A DNA stretch of 64,000 nt from Acanthacorydalis orientalis. Taxonomy: Eukaryota > Arthropoda > Insecta > Megaloptera > Corydalidae. How positions within the stretch are numbered: position 1 is the first letter of the stretch; each line of letters starts with the position of its first letter. Under the pieces are notes generated by a model. It saw nothing but the letters and a program-made list of their open reading frames with translations, was not told the origin of the DNA and ran no database searches. The stretch lies in assembly GCA_034766995.1 (NCBI GenBank), contig CM068313.1, positions 21,769,012 to 21,833,011 of the forward strand, written 5' to 3'. Positions 1-12,107 of this stretch are shown one piece after another. Both the position numbers and the translations under genes were made by a program.

Positions 1-100
1 TATATGCACGCATACATACATATATATATATAATATGTATATATACACACACACACATATATATATATACGTGTGTGTGTGTGCGTATATGTGAGTAAAT
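1..100. repeat. Mixed TA/CA microsatellite
   Basis: Alternating TA, CA and TG dinucleotide runs with a few interruptions fill the first 90 bases. They probably lie in an intron of the gene whose first coding exon is at 200-328. Confidence 0.8.
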
Positions 101-199
101 ATAATTAAAATTGGTAAAAATTTTAAAATATTTAGTTTACTAAAGAATCATATTTTGGTCTCTATTAGATGTAAGAGAATTATGTAAATCAAAAATTAC

Positions 200-328
200 C
201 TTACTATCATGCATAACTGATTGATGAATAGGATGAGAATCCTGAGTTGTTTTGAGCCTGCAAGGAGAGGCACTACGGCTAGAAGTTTTACTTGCTGAAG
301 GCTGCCCAATAACATGCAAACTATCCAT
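200..328 (-). CDS. First coding exon of an unrecognised gene (partial, continues off the left edge)
   Basis: An ATG at 326-328 opens 43 codons beginning MDSLHVIGQPSASKTSSRSA. The frame runs to MHDSK, where AAG is followed by GTAATT (donor GT at 199-198), so the exon ends at 200 in phase 0. The peptide is rich in Ser, Thr and basic residues and shows no domain; it looks like a disordered N-terminus. The remaining exons would lie left of base 1. I do not recognise the family. The frame continues 20 codons past the donor, so an unspliced 62-residue ORF is the alternative reading; the donor match makes splicing more likely. Confidence 0.5.
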
Positions 329-1122
329 GGCAATGACAACCTAAATTTCATTCACATATTTATAACTTCCGATACAATAACTATAATAGAAAGAATAAAT
401 AATAAAGAATATATAAAATACAATAAATAATAGAAAGTAAGTACAAACTGATATTACCAAAAAATACTTATCAAATTTATTATCTACTGATAATTTTTTA
501 AAATAATTTGTAATTAAACCAATTAAAATTATTTTTATTTTATTGAAAAGTAGAATATTTTAAGAAATAAAATATAAATATTATTCTTTTCAATTAAACA
601 AATGTAGAACTATAATCAAAATAAGAAAATTTTTTTTATTCAATTTTTAGTATTCTACATTTTAAGACATTTGAAATATATTTTTTAATTTTAGTAGTAT
701 ATATTAAACATAAACAAAAAATATACACAATAAATTTGTAGGTAATAGTACAATACCTGTATTCGCAAATAAAATTAAATAAAAATGAAGTAAATCGAAC
801 TTTGTTCCCAATATTTACCTATTTAATAATTATCATGATTGATAATTAATTATGTTGTATACAAAAAACAAACAATTTTCACCTCACAATTACAATTAAC
901 ACAATTTTAAAACTTAATTTCTGCCAACTCAAGGTAAACTTAGAAATTATTTAATACGTGCCAATAGTTATACAAAACAATAGACGTGAATCGACTATTG
1001 TTATGTGACTAGCTCTGTCAAATATGTCATTCGACATATTAATTAGAACGAAGTAAGCAGCAGAAGTAATACACTTATCATTAAAAAAAACCCACATAAC
1101 CTCAAAATATTTATCACTGCAC
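329..1122. other. Spacer between GSKIP and the left-edge gene
   Basis: AT-rich sequence without ORFs or clear repeats. It must contain the 5' leader and promoter of the left-edge gene and the 3' end of GSKIP. I see no recognisable core promoter motif. Confidence 0.5.
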
Positions 1123-1128
1123 TTTATT
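1123..1128 (-). terminator. AATAAA poly(A) hexamer overlapping the GSKIP stop codon
   Basis: The last codons read GAA TAA followed by A, so the hexamer AATAAA shares three bases with the stop codon. If it is used, the 3' UTR is only about 10-30 nt. The region is AT-rich, so a downstream signal could be used instead. Confidence 0.4.
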
Positions 1129-1465
1129 CATTCGCTAATTTTTCTAATTTCCTTATCAATTCATCACCAAAGGACTTTTTATACGAAGAACTTATGCAAT
1201 TTAGTAAACTATATGGTGTTTCAAAATATTCGTCATTCTTTAAGTTGTTACAGTCGTGATACTTTCCTACAATACAAAATCCTAATGCAGATAATTCTAT
1301 ACAATAATTTTCATTTTCCAGAGTAGTTAAATTAAAATAAATTTTTTCGTCTGAAGATTGTAATTTGGTGGTCAATGTTACATTTTTAACATGATGTTTA
1401 ATATCGTTAATAACTGCATTCGCTTCGATTTTCCAATTTTCTTCATCTAACACATTTCCAGACAT
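1124..1465 (-). CDS. Gskip: GSK3-beta interaction protein homologue
   Basis: This 113-aa intact protein matches the small GSKIP family (DUF727), a cytosolic scaffold that binds and inhibits GSK3-beta and, in vertebrates, also anchors PKA. The visible family core is EANAVINDI near residue 14, then NYCIELSALGFCIVG near residues 53-67, then TPYSLLNCISSSYKKSFGDE and LIRKLEKL at the C-terminus. The last part corresponds to the GSK3-binding amphipathic helix of the human protein (SPAYREAFGNALLQRLEAL). The human protein is about 139 aa; the insect copy is shorter at the N-terminus. The start is the ATG at 1463-1465. Coding is uninterrupted, so any intron would be in the 5' UTR. The gene lies upstream of, and in the same direction as, the left-edge gene. 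Confidence 0.9.
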   Translation of the reverse strand: MSGNVLDEENWKIEANAVINDIKHHVKNVTLTTKLQSSDEKIYFNLTTLENENYCIELSALGFCIVGKYHDCNNLKNDEYFETPYSLLNCISSSYKKSFGDELIRKLEKLANE

Positions 1466-1823
1466 TATATAAAAAATAATTTACTACCAATATTCTTAAA
1501 CAAAGCAAAAGTACACTACAAAATAATTTCACTGATTATTTTGAACATTGATACGAAGTATTTATAAAATGTACTCAGAACACTGCATACTATTCTTGAA
1601 TCAGGCAAAGGACAATTTACTAGAGCTTTTCTTTAAAGCACACTTTAATTTGTCATATTTTTATTAATTATAAATTATGAAGACAATTATCCATAAACTT
1701 TTAACACAATAACTTGTATTATCTTTTTACTTGAATGAATCTCTCTTCTCATTTAAAAACAGTTTAGAGGAAAAAATCCCCATTAACACACGTACCTATG
1801 CTCATACTAAATACATAAATATA

Positions 1824-1902
<79 letters not shown>

Positions 1903-2007
1903 CTATTATTATTTACGATAATTTTTACAGAAAGTGATAAAATACTAAGTCGAACTATCGATATATATTTTAATAAAATGTTAGAAAAGTTTGTAGCTGC
2001 TATAAAT

Positions 2008-2075
<68 letters not shown>

Positions 2076-2095
2076 ATATATATATATACATATAT

Positions 2096-2177
<82 letters not shown>

Positions 2178-2333
2178 ATTTATAGCAGCTACAAACTTTT
2201 CTAACATTTTATTAAAATATATATCGATAGTTCGACTTAGTATTTTATCACTTTCTGTAAAAATTATCGTAAATAATAATAGAATTCACTATTTTTCTTT
2301 GACTAATTTTACTATTTTTGATCTATCTATCTA

Positions 2334-2419
<86 letters not shown>

Positions 2420-3539
2420 CTACACTAAAGAATTAAAATAAATACGTTCAATTTATAAGAAAGCATATATATATTATGCACATAAATAAGTACCTTCAAT
2501 TTTTAAACACAATTTGCGATATTTGTTCTACATTTTGTATTGAGAACCTCATGACATAATTCTGTTTTTGAACAATAAATATAAATTATTAATTGGATTG
2601 TTAAAAATGATTTTGTTTTTCTTTTTTAAAAAAAAAAAAAAAACAAAAATATGGTCAATAAACGCATAACACCAAATATAAAAATAGACAGATTCAATAT
2701 TGAACACTAATTTTTTTTAAAAACAATTACAAATAACAGTACTTAGAATTCAAATTACAATGTCCATGAAACGAACATTATTGTAAAAACATTTACATTT
2801 CTCTAAATAATTTTAATTTTAAAATTTAAAGCAGTAATACAACACTTTTAAAAAATCACTGCATTAAAATGCAATTGTTACTATAAGAACTTGCAAATAA
2901 TGATACACAGAATACATCAGAAATACTTCATTCTTTGACAACATTTTTGAAAATACTTTTAAATTTTATTATTAAGTTCATTTCTTTTTTAGATGAAATA
3001 CAGTTTGAATTTCAACAATTTATTTTTTCATATTTCCAATGTTGTGTATATTATATTATCATTAATTAGCAACTATACTTAAGAAATAATATGTGCGTGG
3101 GCGCATACTTTTTTTAAAAAAATACTTAATTTTCTCACGTTTAATATTATTACACCACAAATCAGAAACTAGATTAATAAAATTTTTCGATAAGATATAC
3201 TTTAGATAACTATTGTTAATAATAATTTTATTTCAATATTTAATACAGAATAATTCATACATACTGTTTTAAGATAAAAATACGCGATATTATTAATAGC
3301 AAATGATAAGTACAATACTAATATTTGTACTTTTTAGAGTGTCGCATTTTTTTAAAGAGTACTTTTATGTGATAAAATTCAAAAAAGATTAATTACATTT
3401 AATACAAAATATGTTTTTATAAGAAAAAGTTCAATAATAATGACTTTCTGACAGCATTGACGCTTTTTCCTTGATCAAACAAAATGTTTCAAGAGTACGA
3501 ATAGTCTTGTTCTGATGACGAAAAATAAGATGGTAAAAT
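1466..3539. other. Spacer with (TA)n arrays and a large inverted repeat
   Basis: Between GSKIP and the F-box gene lie TA arrays at about 1819-1898, 2014-2171 and 2337-2416 (the last preceded by a TCTA run), and the inverted repeat at 1899-2286. The rest, about 2420-3539, is plain AT-rich DNA with no gene. A TTTATT at 3540-3545 on the plus strand gives a minus-strand AATAAA about 20 nt past the F-box stop codon. Confidence 0.6.
1899..2286. repeat. Perfect inverted repeat, 115-bp arms around a (TA)n core
   Basis: The arm at 1899-2013 and the arm at 2172-2286 are exact reverse complements over all 115 bases, separated by about 158 bp of nearly pure TA with a few TATG/CATA units. TA repeat also abuts the left arm. 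The arms encode nothing recognisable. A perfect match this long implies a very recent origin, a fold-back element, or an assembly artefact at the TA tract. Confidence 0.95.
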
Positions 3540-3564
3540 TTTATTCCGTCAATTTCTGCGAGTT

Positions 3565-5149
3565 TTAAAATATAATTTTTGACGAATTATCTTCAATAAA
3601 AATACATGTGTCTTCTTTTAGTATTCTTCGAATGCAATTATTCTTGATTTCTTGTAATAATGCATAATTATATGAATTTAGTTGTTTTGGAGAAATGTGT
3701 ATATATCTAAAATCTAATTATTACAATTAAATGTTTAGAAATATATTTTTTTGTTTTTTATTACCGCAATGCATAGCACAGATATCTTTGATTACTTCCA
3801 TATTCTTTAAAATTCCCTTATATTCTATATGGATTAATGACTGACATCGCTGTAACATTATTAGTAGAAGATCATCTAATGCCTCACAATTGTTTCTTAT
3901 ATGCAGTTTAAAAGTAACTAAAAAATAATTCAATTAGCATATTGCTTTAGTTTCTTATAATTTTTTCGTGCGGTACCAAGAGTTTTAGAGAAATTATCAA
4001 TCAGCAATTTTATAGTAGCACGAAAATTGCAACTTCTGCTTTGATCCCATACATACCAAGATTTCATAGCAAAATTTTGTAATGGCATACCACGTACTAA
4101 TAGATAGTATGTTTCTTCAAAATGGCAAATATTTACTGCAATTATATTAGTTTGTAATCATTTAATGTTTGATGATACATGTGCGATTAAATAAGTAATA
4201 ATTTAATTAAATATTGATATATTTCAATATTTCACTATCTAAAAAATATTCGCACATAAAATTTATTTTAATCATTACTTAGCTTTAAACCAACATGCAA
4301 ATTTACGCATCTGTGAGTTATTTTTCTCCATACATCTTCACTGATGAAATGACTTCTTGAGTCAGAATCTCGAACTGTTATATCGATATAACTTAACACA
4401 ACATTGTTGCTTCTGACAATAGCTAATAAGGTTTCATTACACACGATTGGATATCCAAGTTTAAGTACATTTAAAAATTGTAAATTTTCAAGTGCTTGTA
4501 TAAAATGGGAAAATGATAGTGGTGTTTTCCATTCGTGATATGCACCACGTATATTTAAATATTGCAAAGTTCGTTGTACACTATTAATACAAGATGACAA
4601 TAAGTATATTTCTGAAGCACTTAGATTCACATTATAAAACGTAATGTACTTTAAATTAGTTTGGGTGCTAAAACGTTGAAAATTTACATGGTAAATTATA
4701 TCATTAACAAATAATAGTTTTTAAAATAAAAATACATTAAATATATTTTTGCTCTAAATACAATTGGCATCGGTTGTTATTAAGTTTGTTATTTTTTGTA
4801 TAGAAAAAATTAATAACATTTTTTTAAAGCACGACATAATTAACTTTTCATAATATTCCTTGTTTTGATTAATTATTATTCCTTCTGGCAATGTTTTAAA
4901 ATCATTGTTTATAAAACTGATCCTTAAGATTTTGAATATAAAATTTGTGAACTGCATATAGTTAATAGAGTGGAAAAATTTCGAGAAAAGATCAATTAGT
5001 AATTTAATAATAACGTATATTTAAAAAATAATATATATCCAATTTAGAAAGCTAAATACAGAACATGATATACCGTACTAAAAAATATGATATTAAAAAT
5101 TAACTAAATATAGTTTTAAAATAGCATTATCACAATTAAAAGAAATATA

Positions 5150-5209
<60 letters not shown>

Positions 5210-5254
5210 ATATATATATATATATATACAATATATATATATATATATATATAT

Positions 5255-5300
<46 letters not shown>

Positions 5301-5793
5301 AAATTTACCCAATAAATTTAAAAAGGCGATGGACCATTTTTTTAAATTTCCATGCATACCACCAATTGGTTAATCGCAAATAAATTAATTGAACTTTATA
5401 TTTTATTAAGTGTAAAAAAAATTCACAGCTTTCATTTGCAACATTGATATTATCTTGAGTCCATTCTTTGTGTAAATATGGATTTAACCACACAAAATTT
5501 ATTGAATTAATACTTTTTCCAAATTTTTTTATAAAAACACTGGTAAATGGTTCTTAAAAAAATGTTGAATTAAAGGTAGTAAAAATATAAAAAACACATT
5601 ACATATAAGCAAAAAATATTTACTTACCTTTAAAATCCACATCAACATAAATAAACATGTGCCTCCAAAGCGAGGGACTCTGTAGCACTAAAGCCCAACG
5701 ATGGCATACGAATTCACATGCACTACGATCTTTTCGTGACAAAAAACCGAATATTTTTATTAAAATGATATCTGGTAAATTTTCCCAATCCAT
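3565..5793 (-). CDS. Fbxo39: F-box/LRR protein, FBXO39-like (six exons)
   Basis: Spliced from 5793-5628, 5552-5309, 4667-4279, 4135-3977, 3917-3765 and 3713-3565, it gives 1260 nt and 419 aa with all phases agreeing; human FBXO39 is about 442 aa. Residues 5-45 are an F-box (LPDIILIKIFGFLSRKDRSA, then CHRW and LWRHM), which recruits SKP1 in SCF ubiquitin ligases. The rest is leucine-rich repeat and should pick the substrate. Family landmarks are KKFGKSINSINF in exon 2, TLQYLNIRGA and CVNLHVGLKL in exon 3, and LDDLLLIMLQRCQSL in exon 5. Introns are mostly short (47-75 nt), with one of 641 nt (5308-4668) holding TA repeats and an F-box-like fragment. The start is the first ATG before the F-box. 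FBXO33 is the other candidate name. The substrate is unknown. Confidence 0.8.
4754..5036 (-). pseudogene. LRR-like fragment inside the large F-box gene intron
   Basis: Within the long intron, a minus-strand frame reads KLLIDLFSKFF and then, after a possible acceptor (TATATGCAG at about 4958), FTNFIFKILRISFINNDF and YYEKLIMSCFKKMLL. The first part closely resembles KLLIDNFSKTL at the end of exon 4 of the host gene, and the second has LRR spacing like exon 5. The host exons join correctly without it. It is probably a decayed internal duplication; an alternative exon is possible. Confidence 0.4.
5157..5297. repeat. Intronic (TA)n with regular ACAATA interruptions
   Basis: A TA array in the large intron of the F-box gene carries three spaced TACAATA units, giving a higher-order periodic pattern. 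It begins about 12 bases beyond the splice donor at 5308-5307. Confidence 0.85.
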
Positions 5794-6740
5794 ATTTATG
5801 ATTTTATTTGTATTGTTTTGTTAATTTGTTAAACTTATTGTTTCGTTAATTTGCATTTATGAAAAAATATTTTCATCTGATCACAATAATAACACAAATA
5901 AAAAATTGTTCATTAGTAAAAAAAAACATTTACTTACAAACATAAATAAATCCGGAAAAATATTGAATATAACCTTATATTTTGTGACGTTTTCCTTTAA
6001 TTAAAAAAAGTCAGAAATCATACTTAATAAATGATCAACAATAAATTATTAGTATTTAATACTTATTGTTAGCTTAAATATTACTTTTAACATGGAATTT
6101 CTTTTTTTTTCTATGTAAGTGATAATAAAATAATCAATGAAATGTTCTTGATAGGGCACATAATTTTGAGTCAAATATAAACAAATTACTATATCTATCT
6201 AGATCTTTAAATAAATATTAAAATTTTTCTACAAATGCAATTCGTAGTAAAAAAATATAAAATTTAACTGGATACTATTATTTTTGTTGTGATTTATATT
6301 TAACCTTACATTTGAGAAAGAAAATCTCAATAAACAATTAAGTTTCACCCACTTAAATTCTATTTAACAAAATTGAAAAATCAATTATACTAAAATTACT
6401 GAGTGATAATTTTATATCACTTTAAATAAAATTCAGGACCAAAAGGTGTTATTGAGAAATACTTGGTAATAACTGTCCTTTAATAACTATAGAATGGTGG
6501 TATAAAACTTTTAGAATAATAAAATTTATGTGTACAATGAACTGTGTTCTATACGGTTACCAAATGTGGTAACGCTAGAAAACGCAAAATTAAATTAATT
6601 AAAATGTATACAAAAAATGAAACACAAATATTAATGTATCAGCTTTATATGCTATTCTACATGATAGAACAAAATAAAGAAAAGTTTATATGTTCTGGAA
6701 GCAAATGGATAACAAAAGACAACAAAAAGTAAAACGAGAT
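5794..6740. other. Gene-free spacer upstream of the F-box gene
   Basis: It must hold the F-box gene promoter and 5' leader. A 62-codon plus-strand ORF at 6544-6732 is Lys/Asn/Tyr-rich, shows no domain and abuts a mariner fragment; I do not count it as a gene. Confidence 0.5.
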
Positions 6741-7000
6741 CGAAACTTGCAAAAAAATCGGATCTGAAAAATCTAGACACGAATTCTATCGTCATAAATG
6801 ATGAAACTTGGCTTTATTATTACGCAGTTTTCACATAATTTTCAGACAGCTGTTGATATTTGAAAATGAGAAATTTTCATCATTGGCGAAATAAGCATAA
6901 TCTAAGCGAAAAAGAACTAAAAAACTGGAGCTCACTTTCACGAATCAATAACTTTTTTCCACCATGATAACATATTAGTATATGAAACATAATTTACAAA
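6741..7000 (+). mobile_element. Mariner transposase relic (fragment)
   Basis: A plus-strand frame gives SIVINDETWLYYYAVFT, matching the region around the second catalytic aspartate of mariner transposases (usually VTGDETWxYYYD). Stops and frameshifts follow, with remnants such as FENEKFSSLAK. No terminal inverted repeats are visible. It is a short dead fragment. Confidence 0.5.
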
Positions 7001-7302
7001 CAATATTAATAATTCAGAAAATTGTATTTAATTAATAGAAAAAGTAGTTAAGATTTTTCTCTATATGATTTTGATAAGTGTACAAAATTTACGAAAAACT
7101 TGCATAACCTTTTACTTACTTATTTATGTATCTTTGATCACGATGAGTTTAAATTCAACTCCTCTCTCTCACACTACTCAAATCCAATTATAGTCACATT
7201 TCAAAAAGTTGTTTAATGTTGTTTTCTGTGATTTAAATTTCTAGTTATTCAATAGTTAGAACATTTATTCAATAATAGATTCAATTTATTAAAAAATAAA
7301 CC

Positions 7303-7365
<63 letters not shown>

Positions 7366-7600
7366 AATAATGCCCAATATTTGAAGAAATAGACTTGCAA
7401 AAACATATATAAATAATACTATATTCTTTTTAAGTTCATTCTGTTGAATGTATTCAATAAAAGTTTTGTTTTAAATAACCTGGACCTGAAATTTTCTTAA
7501 TGAAACTTTCTTATTTTTATGTTATTTTTAAAATATAGACAACTCCTCCTTAGATCATGCGTCTCTTGATTGCTCTGAAATTTCTCTATTTTGCGTAGTT
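7001..7600. other. Gene-free spacer with (TA)n
   Basis: Holds a TA array at about 7309-7361 and otherwise plain AT-rich DNA. Confidence 0.5.
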
Positions 7601-7605
7601 AAAGA

Positions 7606-8230
7606 CTATTTATCAATAAAAAAATATTGATTGTCATTTTTTACTAATATTATGAAATAAGAAAGAATTATATATGCCGAGATCTCAACTGTTCTTGTAC
7701 AAATATGAATAGACGCATTGACATGAAACTGCGGACTTTTTCGATGTACAAGCAATGTATACCAGTTTATATTAATTGTCTTCGATTCTATCATAGCAAC
7801 GGTTGTCATGTTTACTTTGTACAGAAAAATGAAGGCACCCTTTTACACAGACCCACTTTATTCTTTGAACTTTCAGTGGCGATGATTCGTTTTCAAATGT
7901 CAAACAACATTTTTTCAGTTTCGATGTACAACTTTCTAGCATGAACCGACACCGAACTACTCTTTTCTTTTTTCATATCTGTTAGCTGATACAGGCTCCA
8001 ACAGAACACCTGCTAAAACGAAGTTGTTTTTCAATGGTTTGCTTTGTTTTTGATCCAATTCCTAGATGTGTTTGAATCTCAGAATGTCACTCGACGATCT
8101 TTGCATTTTCTAGTGCAAAAATGAATTTTAAACTGCGGTAAGCAGGAAGTCAGTATGATATTCATCTTTCAATGTCTGTTGTCCACGTTTAAATTTTGCA
8201 GATTAATTGAAAATCATGGCTCTTGAACAA
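7606..8230 (-). mobile_element. Second mariner transposase relic
   Basis: Reading right to left, frames jump through mariner landmarks. EIQTHLGIGSKT resembles the helix-turn-helix region, and RCRFMLESCTSKLKK the segment before the first catalytic Asp. MTTVAMIESKTININWYT resembles the hVATVxLEDrkTVNaeWYT block, and FHVNASIH the HHDNASxHT catalytic block, with the Asp lost. Stops and frameshifts are frequent. It is opposite in strand to the fragment at 6741-7000 and looks like a separate, older insertion. Confidence 0.5.
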
Positions 8231-8756
8231 TATTCGCTAAAAGTATTAATAATAAAAATCATTAATCATAATAACACTCTTTCTGTTTGTTTTAAAATTT
8301 TTATAATCATAGTAAACAAAAGCTTTATAATCAAGTCGTTCAAGACCGGCTATTAAATTACCTCACACTTGCTACAACACTTTCATTACACATATAACAC
8401 TAACAGGCCGCGCTTATCTTCTGTATACATTCTAACAAAAATTGCGCTCTTTAAAATAATGTAAGAATATATTTAATGATGAGGAAATATTAAATTCATA
8501 TATATATATATGATGGTATATTTTCATTTGGTAACCATTTTTTTCTTCTTGGCGATTATTTTGTGAATAGAGAACTAACATAACTGAAAATGAAAATAAA
8601 AAAGAGCTGATATACAAAATCAAAATTTTATTTTCTACATTTGCATTTCATAAAACTGATTTTGTCATCAAATGTACATTGAGAAATGTAATATAATTTG
8701 TGAAAATGTTTTGTTTGTGTGACAAGCTTCGAATTCGGAAAACAACGAAATAAAAC
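8231..8756. other. Spacer at the 3' end of the zinc-finger array
   Basis: No gene. It should contain the ZF1 3' UTR; a minus-strand AATAAA at 8627-8632 lies about 125 nt past the ZF1 stop. A short TA run is near 8500. Confidence 0.5.
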
Positions 8757-10317
8757 TTATTCTAAAAGTCCTATTCCGCCCATTATGGTGTGCTTATTAC
8801 AACTCTTAAGGTGAATACTTAGAACACCTTTCGCTACGAAGCCTTTATGACAAAGGTGACAAGTATAAGGACGATGGCCTGTATGATACCGTTCATGAAT
8901 CACTAAAGTCGAACGTTGCGAGAAACATTTTCCGCAGACATCACAAATGTAAGGTTTTTCGCCGCTGTGGACTCGTAAATGTAAAGTTAAATTACATTTC
9001 TTGGCGAATCCTTTGCTGCACACATCACACGTGTATGGCTTATAACCGGTATGTATTCTTCGATGGAATTTCAAATGTTCATTACTTGACAAACGTTTAC
9101 CGCATATGTCGCAAAGTACAGTATTTTCTCCCGTGTGACCTCTCATGTGCAGCATTAAACTTTTTTTGTGCGCAAAACGTTTCTGGCAAATGTTACACTC
9201 ATTGATCACTGGATCGTCTCTATAGCTCTCCGGATGCATACTGCGTTTATGCGCTGTCAAGTAACGGGTGTAAGCGAACGGCTTATCACATATATCGCAT
9301 ACAAACGGTTTAGCCCCTGTATGGAAATTCTTGTGTTCTTCGTACCAAGTTTGAGCAAAAAACCCTTTGTTGCAGATTTCACATTTGTACTTATAATTAG
9401 CTTCATGGCGTTGTATGTGGGTTTTCAGAGCGCTCTGATAGATTGTCTCATAATCACAAAGATCGCATTTTAATTTCGGTTCGTTGTTGTGTACTCGAGA
9501 ATGTACAGAATATTCATAAGCCCGTTTAAAAATTTTATTGCATATTTCGCAATGAAAACGTTCTTCAAAATGTACTTCAGAATGTTTCTTTAACATTTTT
9601 TCCGATTCGCAGGATTTGCCGCATGGTTGGCATACATATAGAGTATTACCATTTGGATTAGTGTTCGATGGTGGAGACGGTTGCATGAAATGGGTTCCAG
9701 TACTTCGAGGTTCCGTACTTGTATCGTTTTCTTGTTTTATTGGATCATCTTTATGTATTGCGTAATGAGCGATCAACGCATCTTTTGAAGCCATGTCTGC
9801 CAGACATATTAAACACGACCATTTAGATTTAACTTTTGTACGCACTTCAGTATTTACAGTCTGTTTATTGAAAGGTTTACGTTTGCGAGCTGGTTTTTGC
9901 GGTATATCGAAACCGTAATTAAATGGATTTTGATATTCGTCGATCTCTTCCTCCGTGTCTTGCGGTTCTTCCTTTATTTTATGTTCAATTGGTTCTTCTT
10001 TTATTTTTGGTTTAGATTTCACCTTTTTATATGGCTTATACTCTTCATCGTTATCACTGTCTTTCATTTTTTTCTTAGCAGACACATTTTTCGAATTTGA
10101 TTTCTTTCGTCCTTTTGGCGTCGAACTAGTTTTTTTCTCTTTTTTAGTTAATTGTAATTCTGACAACAATAAATCATCGTCATCGGAATCAGATTTACTT
10201 TGTTTATTTGATCTTCCTTGATTTGCTTTAAGTGGTAATTCAGTTATAGTGATTAAAGGTTCAAATTCGCCTGGATCTGTTTTTACAATTACGTTCTTGA
10301 AGTTTCCAAACAGATTT
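8757..10317 (-). CDS. ZF1: 11-finger terminal exon with acidic/basic linker
   Basis: The exon follows TTTTCCTTTCAG and encodes 519 residues, the longest of the array. It has a 165-residue linker: an acidic run SDSDDDD, lysine-rich patches that could serve as nuclear localisation signals, and two KIKEEP-type sites near residues 105-115 that fit the SUMO consensus. Fingers span about 168-510. Finger 1 (CLICLADMASKDALIAH) is separated from the rest by about 35 residues. The last finger ends H-x3-C (HLKSC), a C2HC form. The first ATG is at residue 84, so the linker start needs an upstream exon. It is the most divergent and most 3' member. Probable nuclear DNA-binding factor; target unknown. Confidence 0.85.
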
Positions 10318-10425
10318 CTGAAAGGAAAATATTTTAATGATTAATAAAACAAATAACACAACGTTTTTTTTTTTTGGTTTTGTTAATTCAAAATAATAAT
10401 ATAAATCGTAAACATTTAACATGTG

Positions 10426-10492
<67 letters not shown>

Positions 10493-11113
10493 AGAATTTA
10501 ATTTAAGAAATGTATGCAAGTTAATATATGCACTCATTATACATAGGGCTTCAATTATCGGTAAAATAATTTATATCACAGAAGAGTATTTTATTTTGTA
10601 ATAAATTAAAAGCACAACATAGTGTTTTTGCTAATTATTTTAAGTAGCATATTTGTAGAATACAAATAAATAATTTGTATGTATATAAGGAGTAGATTTT
10701 TTTTGTCAATATTTCATTAGTAAGCTATTATATGAAAAAAATCTAATCGTTTTATTTATAAACAAAATTTTAATAACACACATTAACAAAATTTAAATTC
10801 TCAAAAATAAATATGTTCTTTATCAGAGATTCTTTGTGTAAAATCTGTATTCAATTTATTACAAAATGTATGAATAATTTCTTGAAACACAAATGATATT
10901 CATGACATGTGGATAGATAAGGTTAAGATATAATTATAAGATTAGATTATAAATATTTCAAACATTCTTTCTAACATGTATAAATATATATGTATAAAAT
11001 GCAACTAGAAAAGTATGAGAACACTTTTTTTAAAAAAAACATTTATTAACTATTATCAACCAATATATATGTTATAGTATAATATAAAGACGATTACACT
11101 ATTTGGCATAAAG
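10318..11113. other. Spacer ZF1-ZF2 with (TA)n
   Basis: Contains a TA array at about 10429-10479 that runs into TATG units. No other signal is seen apart from the ZF1 acceptor at its left end. Confidence 0.5.
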
Positions 11114-12107
11114 CTATGAAGGGTCTTTCTTTTTGTGCATCTTCAAGTGGGTGTTCAATAAAGTTTTCAGCACAAACGATTTTGGACATAACGTGCAAAC
11201 GTATGGAGCGTATCCAGTATGGTGTTTCTCATGTCTACTGAGTGAACCTTTCATTGCGAATGACTTTTTACATATCTTACACTGATACGGTTTGTCGCCT
11301 GTATGAAAGCGAATATGAATTTTCAAATACTCCTTTCTCAAAAAGCTTTTATTGCAAAATTCACAAGAAAACTTCCTTTGACCTGTATGTATAAGTTTAT
11401 GTAAAGGAAGGTACTGTAAACTGACTTGTTTACCACACACATCACATATTTCATATTTCTTTTCCCCGTGCCTGTATTCAATGTGTTTTTGTAGCATCCC
11501 TTTCGTTTTCGTCATATGCCCGCAAAATTCGCACGTGAATGCATTTTCTTTACGCAGATGATATTTATGTTTGTGGGTGAGTAAACTAGAGTAGTACGGA
11601 TACGATTTACCACACTCCATGCACGAGAATTGCTTTTTTTCAGAATGAACTAACATGTGGCGATTATAATCGTATTTCGTATAGTATTCTTTATTGCATT
11701 CTTCGCATTTGAATTTCTCTTCGCCGTCACCATGTCTTTTCACGTGAATGTCAATGCAAGCTCTACTAAATGTAAAATATCCACAACGCTTACAAACGTA
11801 ACGCTTCTCACCCGTATGAAGGTTTCTATGTTTTCGTAAATCAGTGTTTCTTTTATACGTTTTATCACACAAATCGCAGGAAAATGGTCGTTTTGTACTA
11901 TGCGAAACCATATGAGATGTCAGATGACTTGTATTATTAAATATTTTTTTACATAATTTACACGTGTAATCTGAATCACGATTAGAAAAATTTGTTTCTT
12001 CTCTGTTAGGTTCGTTTTCTGCTTTTCTATTTTTAACAGTATCTTTTCGTTCACTACAAAGCTTTACTTTAATTTTGTACACTCCCTCTTGTTCATGGTG
12101 TTTCAGC
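11114..12107 (-). CDS. ZF2: 10-finger terminal exon
   Basis: The acceptor TTTTACATTTCAG precedes a 330-residue frame. A 48-residue basic, charged linker leads into ten fingers at about 49-324. Finger 7 (CDVCGKQVSLQYLPLH) has one residue fewer than usual between the second Cys and the first His, a feature shared only with ZF3. The penultimate finger (AMKGSLSRH) has lost the QRSS recognition helix typical of the array. The first ATG is at residue 66 inside finger 1, so a start within this exon would destroy that finger. ZF3 is its closest relative. Confidence 0.85.

Noticed and set aside
1731..2207. ORFs made of Tyr-Ile repeats (also at 14287, 15036, 16565, 27560, 38216, 40261, 45465, 47600, 51427)
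   Set aside because: They are translations of (TA)n microsatellites on either strand and are not genes.
6544..6732. 62-codon plus-strand ORF
   Set aside because: Low-complexity Lys/Asn/Tyr-rich peptide next to a mariner fragment; no homology I can recognise.
8757..10169. Starting ZF1 at 10169
   Set aside because: That codon is TTG, not ATG; the open frame continues upstream to the acceptor at 10318.
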